A stretch of DNA of 64,000 nucleotides, from contig JAVKHY010000005.1 in the NCBI GenBank assembly GCA_031459765.1, positions 68,577 through 132,576 of the forward strand. Direction: 5' to 3'. The notes beneath the pieces are model-generated. The model was not told where the DNA came from, did no database searches, and worked only from the letters and a program-made list of their open reading frames with translations. Shown in pieces: positions 41,951 to 50,467 of the stretch. A program made the translations under genes and the position numbers. The DNA comes from Armatimonadota bacterium (GTDB lineage Bacteria > Sysuimicrobiota > Sysuimicrobiia > Sysuimicrobiales > Kaftiobacteriaceae). Numbering within the stretch: position 1 is the first letter of the stretch; each line of letters starts with the position of its first letter.

Positions 41951-42907
41951 GTGATCGTTCGCGTCCGCGTGCCGGCGTCCACGGCCAACCTCGGGCCGGC
42001 TTTCGATGTCCTGGGCGTGGCGCTGACGCTGCACAACGAGGTGGAGCTCGAGCCGGGAGAGGCGACGACGGTGGTCGTGCGGGGCGAGGGGGAAGGGACG
42101 CTCCCTCCCACCGCGGCCAACCTCGTGGCGCGCGCGGCCGGGGGCGTGGCCCGGGCGGCGGGTGTGGCGCGGCAGTTCTCGATCCGCTGCCGTAACCGCA
42201 TCCCGCTGGGACGAGGGCTGGGGAGCAGTGCCGCGGCGATCGTCGGCGGTGCCGTCGCGGCGAACGAAGCGTTGGGCCGGCCCCTTTCCACCGGGGCGCT
42301 GCTCGAGTTGGCCTGGAAGATGGAAGGCCATCCGGACAATGTCGCGGCCGCCCTGCTGGGGGGTGTCGTGCTGGTGGACGTCTCTTCGGGGTCGGTGGCC
42401 TGGACCCGTTTGTTGCCGCGGTGGGAGCTGGAGTTCGTCGTCGCCGTGCCGGAGTTCTCCGTGGCCACCGGGGCGGCGCGGGCCGCCCTCCCGGCAGCCG
42501 TACCGCTGCGCGATGCCGTGGCCAACCTGGCCCGGACCGCCCGCCTGGTCGCGGCCTTCGCCACCGGGCAGCCGGAGCTGCTGCGCGGCGCCTTCGACGA
42601 CACGCTCCACCAGCCGTACCGCAGCGCCCTGGTGCCCGGGATGCAGGCGGTGATCCGGGCGGCGAACGAGGCCGGCGCCTATGGGGCGGCGCTGTCGGGC
42701 TCGGGGCCGACGGTCGTTGCCCTGGCGCCGGCAGGCGGAGGCGAGGCCGTCGGCCGGGCCATGGTGGAGGCCTTCGCCGCGGCCGGCCAGACCGCGGCGG
42801 CGAAGGTGCTCCAGATCGATGACGCGGGGGCCACGGTCGTGGACAGAGAGACACCGATGCGCCTTGGGGAGGGCGGCGATGGCGGCACAGCGCCTGCGAT
42901 GTCGTGA
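41951..42907 (+). CDS. thrB: Homoserine kinase
   Basis: A 318-residue GHMP kinase that makes O-phosphohomoserine. It begins VIVRVRVPASTANLGPAFDV, the family start, and contains the ATP loop PLGRGLGSSAAAIVGGAVAAN, MEGHPDNVAAALLGG and the C-terminal GAYGAALSGSGPTVVALAP. GTG 41951 is chosen with GGGAGC at 7 nt; the frame extends into the leader but not plausibly as protein. A SAM-I riboswitch controls it, and it overlaps the next gene by 29 nt. O-phosphohomoserine is a branch point to threonine and, in some organisms, to methionine. Confidence 0.94.
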   Translation: MIVRVRVPASTANLGPAFDVLGVALTLHNEVELEPGEATTVVVRGEGEGTLPPTAANLVARAAGGVARAAGVARQFSIRCRNRIPLGRGLGSSAAAIVGGAVAANEALGRPLSTGALLELAWKMEGHPDNVAAALLGGVVLVDVSSGSVAWTRLLPRWELEFVVAVPEFSVATGAARAALPAAVPLRDAVANLARTARLVAAFATGQPELLRGAFDDTLHQPYRSALVPGMQAVIRAANEAGAYGAALSGSGPTVVALAPAGGGEAVGRAMVEAFAAAGQTAAAKVLQIDDAGATVVDRETPMRLGEGGDGGTAPAMS

Positions 42908-44111
42908 GTGCGGGGCCACCTATCGGGCCGATCCGCTCTACGTCTGCGAGCGGTGCTTCGGACCGTTGGAGGTCGTCTACGACTACGACCGGCTGGCCGG
43001 GCAGCCGCTGCGGCGCCGCTTCGAGTCCGGGCCGCCGTCCATCTGGCGCTACGAGCCGCTGCTGCCCGTGGACCGCGTCCCGGAGATCGATCTCCAGCCG
43101 GGATGGTCTCCGCTCCTTCACGCGCCGCGGCTCGGACGGGAGCTGGGCCTCAGACAACTCTACATCAAGAACGACGGCGTCAACCCGACCTGGTCCTTCA
43201 AGGACCGGGTGGTCGGAGTGGCCGTGGCGGCCGCGCGTCACTTCGGCTTCGAGGTGGTGGCCTGCGCGTCCACGGGAAATCTCGCCCACGCCGTCGCCGC
43301 CCACAGCGCGCGGGCCGGTCTGCGGGCCTGTGTCTTCATCCCGCGGGGACTGGAGCGCGGCAAGGTCGTGGCCTCCGCCGCCTACGGACCGACCATTGTC
43401 GAAGTGGACGGGACCTACGACGAGGTGAACCGTCTTTGCGCGGAGATCGCCGAAGAGCATCCCTGGGCTTTCGTCAACGTCAACCTCCGGCCCTACTACG
43501 CCGAGGGCGGGAAGACGCTCGGGTTCGAAGTCGCGGAGCAGCTGGGCTGGCGGGCTCCCGATCACGTCGTCGTGCCGGTCGCCTCCGGGAGTCTCCTGGT
43601 GAAGATCCACAAAGGGCTGCAGGAGTTCCGGCGGACCGGTGTGATCCCCGCCGGGGGCCACACGCGGGTGCACGGCGCGCAGGCGGCCGGCTGCAGTCCT
43701 GTGGCCCTGGCCTTCGCCGAGGGGCGTGACGAGGTCCGCCCGGTCCGGCCCCAGACCATCGCCCGGTCCCTGGCCATCGGTGCCCCGGCCGACGGGCGAT
43801 ATGTCCTGCGCATCGCGCGGGAGACCGGCGGGCGCGTCGTCGCCGTATCCGACGAGGAGATCGTGGACGCCATGCGCCTGCTGGCCGCCACTGAGGGCAT
43901 CTTCACCGAAACCGCGGGCGGCGTGACGATCGGCGTCCTGCGGGCGCTGGCCGCCGAAGGCGTCTTCGGCCCGGACGATGTCGTCGTGGCCTACATCACC
44001 GGCATCGGCCTGAAGACGCTGGAGGCGGTCGAAGAGCGCCTGGCGCCGCCGATCCGCATCCCCCCGACGCTGCGCGACTTCGAGCGCGCCGTCCTGGACC
44101 TCGTGGGATAG
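42879..44111 (+). CDS. thrC: Threonine-synthase-like PLP enzyme with N-terminal zinc ribbon
   Basis: A 410-residue fold-type II PLP enzyme. It starts with a four-Cys zinc ribbon (CRECGATY and CERCFG; Cys8, 11, 23, 26), then NPTWSFKDRVVGVAVAAA with the PLP Lys108, the phosphate-substrate segment CASTGNLAHAVAAHSARAG and VVVPVASGSLLVKIHKG. It is annotated as threonine synthase, but here it is under SAM-I control and followed by a GG-tailed sulfur carrier. It may instead, or also, make homocysteine from O-phosphohomoserine. Trp106 replaces the small residue usual in NPTGSFKDR of classical enzymes, which could alter substrate choice. That is inference. Confidence 0.8.
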   Translation: MAAQRLRCRECGATYRADPLYVCERCFGPLEVVYDYDRLAGQPLRRRFESGPPSIWRYEPLLPVDRVPEIDLQPGWSPLLHAPRLGRELGLRQLYIKNDGVNPTWSFKDRVVGVAVAAARHFGFEVVACASTGNLAHAVAAHSARAGLRACVFIPRGLERGKVVASAAYGPTIVEVDGTYDEVNRLCAEIAEEHPWAFVNVNLRPYYAEGGKTLGFEVAEQLGWRAPDHVVVPVASGSLLVKIHKGLQEFRRTGVIPAGGHTRVHGAQAAGCSPVALAFAEGRDEVRPVRPQTIARSLAIGAPADGRYVLRIARETGGRVVAVSDEEIVDAMRLLAATEGIFTETAGGVTIGVLRALAAEGVFGPDDVVVAYITGIGLKTLEAVEERLAPPIRIPPTLRDFERAVLDLVG

Positions 44112-44164
44112 CCCGGGCGCGCTTGGTGCCCGATGGTCTTGAGGCGATGGAGGGAAGAGCACCG

Positions 44165-44437
44165 ATGGCCACCGTCCGGATCCCCGCTCCGCTGCGGAAA
44201 CTGACCGGCGACCGGCGCACCGTCCAGGCCGCCGGGAACACCCTGAGCGAGCTCGTGGAGGACCTGGATCGCCAGTTTCCCGGCATGAAGGCCCGGCTGG
44301 TAGACGGCGAGGGCCAGGTGCTTGCTTTCGTCAACATCTTCGTCAACGATCAGGACATCCGGTTCCTGCAGGGACTGCAGACGCCCGTCGCCCCGGACGC
44401 GGAGGTGGCCATCATCCCCGCCATGGCCGGAGGTTAG
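44165..44437 (+). CDS. MoaD/ThiS-family sulfur carrier protein (CysO-like)
   Basis: A 90-residue ubiquitin-like protein. It starts MATVRIPAPLRKLTGDRRTV and ends with EVAIIPAMAGG, the C-terminal diglycine used to carry a thiocarboxylate. Such proteins donate sulfur in molybdopterin, thiamine, cysteine (CysO) or methionine (HcyS) biosynthesis. No moaE, thiG or moeB is nearby, while a PLP enzyme is 53 nt upstream, so a role in amino-acid sulfur transfer is favoured. The frame opens upstream at 44123, but ATG 44165 fits the family start. Confidence 0.88.
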   Translation: MATVRIPAPLRKLTGDRRTVQAAGNTLSELVEDLDRQFPGMKARLVDGEGQVLAFVNIFVNDQDIRFLQGLQTPVAPDAEVAIIPAMAGG

Positions 44438-44506
44438 CCGGGCGGCCTGTGCCGCTGACGCGGGCGGACGACCGCGCGGCGGCCGGCCGCGCTATAGTGA
44501 GGAGGG

Positions 44507-45067
44507 ATGGCCCGCGAACAGTCCGGCCAGACCCAACGAGGCAACGTTCGTCGAGTCGCGGCGCCCGTGACCTCTCGATCCGCAGGGATCCTGCTCCTGG
44601 CCCTTCTGGCCGCGTCCGGCTGCCGGCCGTCCGCGCCCGCCGAGGTCTCCGTCTTCTTTACCCGCGCCGAGGGGAATGCGTTCGTGGTGGCGGAAGTCCG
44701 GCGGGCGGTCCCCCGGGGGAGTCCCGAGACCCTGCTGCGGGCCGCCTTCGAGGAGCTCCTGCGGGGACCGACGGCGGAGGAGCAACGGGACGGCCTGATC
44801 AGCGCCATTCCTCCGGGGACCACCCTGCGCCGCCTCCGGATCGTGGACGGAGTGGCCGAGGTGGACTTCTCCCGGGAATTTGAAGCCGGAGGCGGCAGCG
44901 CCAGCATGCTGGGGCGATTCTGGCAGGTGGTCTACACCGGAACCCAGTTTCCCCAGGCCCGGCGCGTGCAGATTTTGATCGACGGCGAGCGACGGGAGGC
45001 CATGGGCGGAGAGGGCGTGGTCATCGAGGAGCCGGTCGGCCGCCCACCGACGCCGCCCCGGTTCTAG
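44507..45067 (+). CDS. GerMN-domain lipoprotein
   Basis: A 186-residue protein. The lipobox LAASGC places the lipidated Cys near residue 39 after a hydrophobic signal peptide. The following ~130 residues carry a GerMN domain, first known from the spore germination protein GerM: VSVFFTRAEGNAFV, LLRAAFEELLRGPTAEEQRD and VAEVDFSREFEAGGGSASM are typical. Family proteins are not limited to spore formers. A TATAGT -10-like box lies about 8 nt before ATG 44507, so the mRNA could be leaderless; GTG 44567 is an alternative start within the signal. Confidence 0.83.
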   Translation: MAREQSGQTQRGNVRRVAAPVTSRSAGILLLALLAASGCRPSAPAEVSVFFTRAEGNAFVVAEVRRAVPRGSPETLLRAAFEELLRGPTAEEQRDGLISAIPPGTTLRRLRIVDGVAEVDFSREFEAGGGSASMLGRFWQVVYTGTQFPQARRVQILIDGERREAMGGEGVVIEEPVGRPPTPPRF

Positions 45068-45140
45068 CGCCGGGGGCGAGCGCAGGAAAGATCGGGGAGT
45101 CGGGGAATCCCCCAACCATCACCGCTGCGGTGTGCCGTTC

Positions 45141-46364
45141 ATGCCGAGCGAAGTCTTCGCCGAAGATCTCGAGAGGCTGCTGGAGCAGCTGGAAGGGGTG
45201 GCTGCGGCACGCATCGTCGCCACCGACGCAGGCGAGATCGACCGCATCTACGTGACTGCGTCGGGCGAGAGCGACGAGGCGAAGGTGCGCCAGATGGTGG
45301 CCGCCGCCCTCATGTCCCGGTACTCTCTGGCCGTCGATGCCTGGCGGATCCGCGTCGCCCGGCTGCGCGAGGCGCGCCCGGCGTCTCCCCGCTGGTCCCT
45401 GCACAGGGTGGAAGAGGTTCTCACGGCCACACAGACGCGCGTCACCGTGGAGTTGCGATCCGAGGACTCGGGCCGGGCGCCGCGGATCGGCACGGCGCGG
45501 GGGCCCACCGATGCGGCCGGCCGGCTGCGCACGGCGGCCCAGGCGGTCCTCGATGCTTTGAAGCCGTCTTTCGAAGAGGACGAGCGTCGGGCCCTGGTCG
45601 AGGCGATCCTGCCCGTGACCCTTGCTACGGGGAGGGCCGTGCTCGTGGCCGTTTCGGTCACCGGCGCCTCCACCGCCGAGCGCTACGTCGGTGCGGCGCT
45701 GGTAGAAGGCAGTGAGGCTGAGGCCGTGATCGCGGCCACCCTCGATGCCGTCGGCAAGCGGGGAGCGCCCCATCGGGGGCGGGGGTGGATGATGCGGGAC
45801 CGTCGTGAAGAACTGGAGTCGATGGAGGCGCACTACCGCCGCCTGCGGGAGCCGCAGCGGCTGATGCCCCGGCCGGCCCGTGCTCCCCACGAGAGGGGTC
45901 CGGACGATCTGGGGGCGGAGCCCCCGACGGGCGGACCGGAGCCGCCGGACCGCCCCGAGGCCCCCTCCGTCGAAGGGTTCGTCTCCGAGACGTTTACAGC
46001 CGAGGAACGACCCGCCGGCCGCCCGTCCCTTCCGCCCGCGCCCGACACCGGCCGGGGGGAGGAGGGCGTCACCACGCTGGAGCAGATCAGACCCGAGCGT
46101 CAGGGAGGTGTCGAGGTGGCCCAGCCGATGAACCGTGTGACCCCTTCGCCCAGGAGTTCGATGGAGGACGATTTCCTCCGCCACCTGGTGGCCACGGCGA
46201 CGCCGGTGCACATCCGATGCCGCGACGGATACGAAATTCTCGGCGGCGTCGTCCGGGAGTTCGGGACCTACAGCCTGCAGGTGGAGACCGATGCCGGCCG
46301 GGAGCTGGTCTTCAAGCACGGGATCATCTCCATCCGGCCGATGAGCGCGAGGTCCGTTGGCTGA
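45141..46364 (+). CDS. Large protein with C-terminal Hfq/Sm-like RNA-binding domain
   Basis: A 407-residue protein in three parts. Residues 1-70 ([20 protein letters not shown]...) form a small alpha/beta domain. Residues ~85-205 ([20 protein letters not shown]...) are a second one of unknown family. Next comes a Pro/Glu-rich linker of about 120 residues, and finally residues ~339-401 that match Hfq. There, [18 protein letters not shown] aligns with Hfq Sm1, and [14 protein letters not shown] with the YKH Sm2 motif (Phe for Tyr). The 3' end overlaps the carboxyltransferase gene by 8 nt, so it leads the propionyl-CoA operon. GTG 45132 is an alternative start. Probably an RNA-binding regulator; function unknown. 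Confidence 0.78.
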   Translation: MPSEVFAEDLERLLEQLEGVAAARIVATDAGEIDRIYVTASGESDEAKVRQMVAAALMSRYSLAVDAWRIRVARLREARPASPRWSLHRVEEVLTATQTRVTVELRSEDSGRAPRIGTARGPTDAAGRLRTAAQAVLDALKPSFEEDERRALVEAILPVTLATGRAVLVAVSVTGASTAERYVGAALVEGSEAEAVIAATLDAVGKRGAPHRGRGWMMRDRREELESMEAHYRRLREPQRLMPRPARAPHERGPDDLGAEPPTGGPEPPDRPEAPSVEGFVSETFTAEERPAGRPSLPPAPDTGRGEEGVTTLEQIRPERQGGVEVAQPMNRVTPSPRSSMEDDFLRHLVATATPVHIRCRDGYEILGGVVREFGTYSLQVETDAGRELVFKHGIISIRPMSARSVG

Positions 46365-47904
46365 CGACCGCATTGCCGACCTCCGGGCGCGCAAGGCGCG
46401 CATTCGCGGACTCGGCGGTCCCGAGCGGATCGAGCGGCAGCACGCGGCGGGGAAGCTGACCGCCCGCGAGCGCATCGATCTCCTCCTCGATCCCGGATCC
46501 TTCGTCGAGCTGGACATCTTCGTCACCCATCAGGCCCGCCACTTCGGCATGGAGAAGACGGAGGCCCCGGCCGACGGCGTGGTCACCGGCTACGGGACCA
46601 TCGACGGCCGGCCGGTCTACCTCTTCTCCCAGGACTTTACCGTGCTGGGCGGATCCCTGGGCGAGGCGCATGCGGCGAAGATCTGCAAGGTGATGGACCT
46701 GGCCCTGCGCACCGGCGCCCCGGTGATCGGCCTCAACGACTCGGGGGGAGCGCGCATCCAGGAAGGCGTGGCCAGCCTGGGCGGCTACGCGGAGATCTTC
46801 TATCGGAACACGCTGGCCAGCGGGGTCATCCCGCAGATCTCGGCCATCATGGGACCCTGCGCCGGCGGGGCGGTGTACTCTCCGGCGATCACCGACTTTA
46901 CCATCATGGTCCGGGGCACCAGCTACATGTTCGTCACCGGCCCCCAGGTGGTGCGCGCCGTCACCCGCGAGGATGTCGGCTTCGAGGAACTGGGCGGGGC
47001 CGAGGTCCACGCCCGGCGCAGCGGCGTGGCGCACTTCGTCGCCGAGGACGACGCGGAATGCCTGCAGCTCATCCGCCGGCTGCTCGGCTACCTCCCGTCC
47101 AACAACCTCGACGATCCGCCCCGCGGGCCCTCCACGGACGACCCGCAGCGCATGGACGAGGCCTTGAACACCCTGGTCCCCGAAGACCCCGCCCGGCCCT
47201 ACGACATGCTGGAGGTGATCCGCCGCATCGTGGACCACGACTCCTTCCTCGAAGTGCAGCCCCACTACGCGCAGAATCTGATTACCGGTTTCGCCCGGCT
47301 GGACGGGAGGCCGGTCGGGATCGTCGCCCAGCAACCCGCGGTGCTGGCCGGCGTGCTGGACATCGCCTCCTCCACGAAGGGGGCGCGCTTTGTCCGGTTC
47401 TGCGACGCCTTCAACATTCCGCTGGTGACCTTCGTGGACGTGCCGGGCTTCCTGCCCGGCGTGGAGCAGGAACACGGCGGGATCATCCGTCACGGCGCCA
47501 AACTGCTCTTCGCCTACTGCGAGGCCACCGTGCCCAAGCTGACGGTGATCACCCGCAAGGCCTACGGCGGCGCCTACGACGTTATGTCCAGCAAGCACGT
47601 CCGGGGCGATCTCAATCTGGCCTGGCCCACCGCCGAGGTCGCGGTGATGGGCCCGGAGGGCGCCATCGAGATCATCTTCCGCAAGGAGCTCAGCGAGGCC
47701 GAGGACCCCGCCGCGCTGCGCGCCCGTCTGGTGGCCGACTACCGCGCTCAGTTCGCCAACCCCTACGTGGCCGCCGCGCGGGGATACCTGGACGACGTCA
47801 TCGAGCCCCGGGAGACCCGGCCGCGCCTGATTTCCGCGCTGGCCGTGCTCGCCGCCAAGCGTCAGTCGCTTCCGCGCAAGAAGCACGGGAATATCCCCCT
47901 GTAG
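46357..47904 (+). CDS. pccB: Acyl-CoA (propionyl-CoA) carboxylase carboxyltransferase subunit
   Basis: A 515-residue biotin-dependent carboxyltransferase. It has the N-terminal [20 protein letters not shown], the oxyanion-hole-forming [15 protein letters not shown] and [16 protein letters not shown], and the C-terminal [20 protein letters not shown] with [17 protein letters not shown]. Length and sequence fit PccB/MmdA-type subunits. The start is TTG 46357, 8 nt inside the Hfq-fusion gene, which implies translational coupling. With biotin carboxylase and BCCP downstream it forms a propionyl-CoA (or acetyl/propionyl-CoA) carboxylase feeding the mutase. Confidence 0.94.
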   Translation: MADDRIADLRARKARIRGLGGPERIERQHAAGKLTARERIDLLLDPGSFVELDIFVTHQARHFGMEKTEAPADGVVTGYGTIDGRPVYLFSQDFTVLGGSLGEAHAAKICKVMDLALRTGAPVIGLNDSGGARIQEGVASLGGYAEIFYRNTLASGVIPQISAIMGPCAGGAVYSPAITDFTIMVRGTSYMFVTGPQVVRAVTREDVGFEELGGAEVHARRSGVAHFVAEDDAECLQLIRRLLGYLPSNNLDDPPRGPSTDDPQRMDEALNTLVPEDPARPYDMLEVIRRIVDHDSFLEVQPHYAQNLITGFARLDGRPVGIVAQQPAVLAGVLDIASSTKGARFVRFCDAFNIPLVTFVDVPGFLPGVEQEHGGIIRHGAKLLFAYCEATVPKLTVITRKAYGGAYDVMSSKHVRGDLNLAWPTAEVAVMGPEGAIEIIFRKELSEAEDPAALRARLVADYRAQFANPYVAAARGYLDDVIEPRETRPRLISALAVLAAKRQSLPRKKHGNIPL

Positions 47905-47978
47905 CCGACGGTCGGGGGAGAGGAGGGAGACGGGCCGCGGGTAGAACAGTGTACCCAGTTCTCCCCACGGTGGTGGCC

Positions 47979-48482
47979 ATGCCGGAAAGCACGACAACCC
48001 TGCGTCTCGAGTACGTGTCCGCCGGCGACGGGAAGTTCCGCGACTGGCTGCGGCGGTACCGGGAGGAAATTACCGGCGAACCCCCGCCGGAGGAGTGGCT
48101 GGACGCCTACATCCGGCACATCTTCAGCGAGCAGGGCAAGAGCCGCCACATCTGGTGGGCCCTGGACCACGCGCGTCCGGTGGGCTTCGCCGTGGCCATC
48201 ATCTCCCCTCCGGTCGCGGGGAATCCGCGCCCCCAGGGCACGATCGCCGAATTCTTCATCTATCCCGAGTACCGGCGCGAGGGCTACGGCCGGCGGATGG
48301 CCGAGGCGGTGATCGAGTTTCTCCGGAGCCGGGGAGTGCAGGATATCCACGCCTCCGTGACCCGCAACAACGTCCGCGGGCTGCGCTTCTGGGAATCCTG
48401 CAGTTTCGAGATCTCGCGGTACGTCCTCGTGCACCGCCCCGGGCTGCGGCGCGAGGAGGAAGAGGACGAGGACGAGCTCTAG
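47979..48482 (+). CDS. GNAT-family N-acetyltransferase
   Basis: A 167-residue GNAT protein. The acetyl-CoA loop is IYPEYRREGYGRRMAEAVIE, followed by ASVTRNNVRGLRFWESCSFE at the C-terminal side. The tail is acidic (REEEEDEDEL). It is inserted between the carboxyltransferase and biotin carboxylase genes of the propionyl-CoA operon. The target may be a protein lysine or a small amine; acetylation of operon enzymes is only speculation. ATG 47979 lacks a good Shine-Dalgarno; GTG 47973 is an alternative. Confidence 0.85.
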   Translation: MPESTTTLRLEYVSAGDGKFRDWLRRYREEITGEPPPEEWLDAYIRHIFSEQGKSRHIWWALDHARPVGFAVAIISPPVAGNPRPQGTIAEFFIYPEYRREGYGRRMAEAVIEFLRSRGVQDIHASVTRNNVRGLRFWESCSFEISRYVLVHRPGLRREEEEDEDEL

Positions 48483-48498
48483 TCGCCGTCCCTGGTCG

Positions 48499-49959
48499 GT
48501 GCTCATCGCCAACCGGGGAGAGATCGCCCTGCGGGTCATCCGGGCCTGCCGCGAGCTCGGGTATCGCGCCGTCGCCGTCTATTCTCCGGTGGACCGGACC
48601 GCTCCCCACGCCGTCTTCGCCGATGAGGCCCACCCGCTGCCCGGCGACTCCCCCGCCGACAGCTACCTGAACATCGGGACGCTGATCGAGATTGCCCGTG
48701 CCGCCCGGGTGGACGCCGTCCACCCGGGCTACGGATTCCTGGCCGAGAACCCCGCCTTTGCCCGGGCCTGCGAGCAGGCCGGATTGGCCTTTGTCGGGCC
48801 GCCGTCCGATGTCCTGGCGATCTGCGGTGACAAGGCGCGGACGCGGGCCCAGGTCGCCGCCGCGGGCGTGCCCGTGCTGCCCGGCACCGCTCCCCTGGAC
48901 GACGAGGAGGTGTCCGGGGCGGCCCTCCGGATCGGCTTTCCGCTGCTGGTCAAGGCCGCCGGCGGCGGCGGCGGCAAGGGCATTCACCTCGTCCGGTCGG
49001 CCGACGAGTTGGGGAATGTGGTGCGCCTGGCCCGCGGCGAGGCGCAGGCCGCCTTTGGCGACAGCCGGATCTATCTCGAACGCTGGCTGCCGGGGGCGCG
49101 ACACATCGAGGTCCAGGTGCTCGCCGACGGGACCGGCCGCGTGCTGGCGCTGGGGGAGCGGGACTGTTCGGTGCAGCGCCGTCACCAGAAGCTCATCGAG
49201 GAGTCGCCGGCCCCCTCCCTCGACCCCCCGATGCGCCAGCGGCTCCTGCGCTTTGGGGTGACCGCCGCCGAAGCGATCGGCTACCGCGGGGCCGGCACCG
49301 TGGAGTTCCTGGTGGGCGGGGAGGAGTGCTATTTCCTCGAGATCAACGCGCGCCTGCAGGTGGAACATCCCGTGACCGAGGTCGTCACCGGGATCGATCT
49401 CGTGGCCGAGCAACTCCACATCGCGCGCCACGGCGCGATGAGCGTCCGGGAGGCCCCCGCCCCGCGCGGCCATGCCCTGGAGTGCCGCATCAGCGCCGAG
49501 GATCCCCACCAGGGCTTTCTGCCCTCCCTGGGGCGGATTACGGCCGTGCGGGAACCCGGCGGTCCCGGAGTTCGGGTGGACAGCGGTCTGGCCCCGGGCC
49601 TCGAGGTGACGCGCCACTACGATCCGCTGCTCGCCAAGGTCATCACCTGGGGGCCGTCGCGCAGGACGGCGATGGCGCGGATGCGGCGCGCCCTGGAGGA
49701 GATGGTCGTGGACGGCGTGGCCACCACGATCCCCTTCCACCTCTGGGCGCTGGCCGATCCGGAGTTCGTCGCGGCCCGCCACACCACGGCCTTCGTCTCG
49801 CGGTGGGAGGCGCACAGGCCGGGCCGCCACGAGCGCACGGCGATCATCGCCGCCGCCGCGGCGGCCTTCCTCCGGGAGCAGGAACCCCGACTCCCCGCCG
49901 CCGTTCCCCCCGGGGGCTGGCTTCGGGCCGCCCGCGAAGAGGGGTTGCGGGGTGGCTGA
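48499..49959 (+). CDS. accC: Biotin carboxylase
   Basis: A 486-residue ATP-grasp enzyme that carboxylates biotin. It begins VLIANRGEIALRVIRACREL directly at GTG 48499; most homologues have three or four residues before this. The glycine-rich loop is KAAGGGGGKGIHLVRSAD, and the metal/ATP site EINARLQVEHPVTE. The C-terminal ~40 residues extend slightly past the usual end. It is followed by the BCCP gene with an 8-nt overlap. It acts with pccB and the BCCP; it may equally serve acetyl-CoA carboxylase. Confidence 0.94.
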   Translation: MLIANRGEIALRVIRACRELGYRAVAVYSPVDRTAPHAVFADEAHPLPGDSPADSYLNIGTLIEIARAARVDAVHPGYGFLAENPAFARACEQAGLAFVGPPSDVLAICGDKARTRAQVAAAGVPVLPGTAPLDDEEVSGAALRIGFPLLVKAAGGGGGKGIHLVRSADELGNVVRLARGEAQAAFGDSRIYLERWLPGARHIEVQVLADGTGRVLALGERDCSVQRRHQKLIEESPAPSLDPPMRQRLLRFGVTAAEAIGYRGAGTVEFLVGGEECYFLEINARLQVEHPVTEVVTGIDLVAEQLHIARHGAMSVREAPAPRGHALECRISAEDPHQGFLPSLGRITAVREPGGPGVRVDSGLAPGLEVTRHYDPLLAKVITWGPSRRTAMARMRRALEEMVVDGVATTIPFHLWALADPEFVAARHTTAFVSRWEAHRPGRHERTAIIAAAAAAFLREQEPRLPAAVPPGGWLRAAREEGLRGG

Positions 49960-50461
49960 ATACGTGGTGAGCCACGGAGGCCGTGCTCATGTGGTCACGG
50001 TGGAGCGCGACGGGGATCGCCTGCGCGTGACCCTGGACGGCCAGCCCTGTCTGGTGACCCTGGAGCGGTACCTCGGAGCCACCTGCTTTCTCCTGGGCGA
50101 AGGATCCCTGAGGACGCCGGTCGTCATCCGGTCCACGGCCGGAGAGCACCTGGTCGAGATCGGGGACGAGCAGTACCGGCTGCAGGTGGAGCCGCGCCTG
50201 CCCATTGCGCGCCGGGGAGGCGGTCCTGCCGCGGCGGGACCGCAGGAACTCCGCGCCCCGATGCCCGGGCTGGTCGTGGCCGTGGAGGTCGCCGCCGGCG
50301 ATGCGGTCAGCGCCGGACAGGTCCTGCTCATCATCGAGGCCATGAAGATGCAGAGCGAGATCCGGGCCCCCGCCTCCGGTCGTGTCCTCTCCCTCGGCGT
50401 TCGGCCCGGCGAGGAGGTGGCGGGGGGAGCGGTGCTGGCGGTGATCGAACCTACGGGGTAG
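49952..50461 (+). CDS. Biotin carboxyl carrier protein
   Basis: A 169-residue protein with a C-terminal biotinyl domain (MPGLVVAVEVAAGDAVSAGQ, then EAMKM with biotinylated Lys132). The N-terminal ~85 residues (AEYVVSHGGRAHVVTVERDG) form a BT-like domain, as in acyl-CoA carboxylase alpha chains split from their biotin part. It completes the three-subunit carboxylase with pccB and the biotin carboxylase. The GTG start overlaps the biotin carboxylase end by 8 nt. Confidence 0.93.
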   Translation: MAEYVVSHGGRAHVVTVERDGDRLRVTLDGQPCLVTLERYLGATCFLLGEGSLRTPVVIRSTAGEHLVEIGDEQYRLQVEPRLPIARRGGGPAAAGPQELRAPMPGLVVAVEVAAGDAVSAGQVLLIIEAMKMQSEIRAPASGRVLSLGVRPGEEVAGGAVLAVIEPTG

Positions 50462-50467
50462 CGGACG

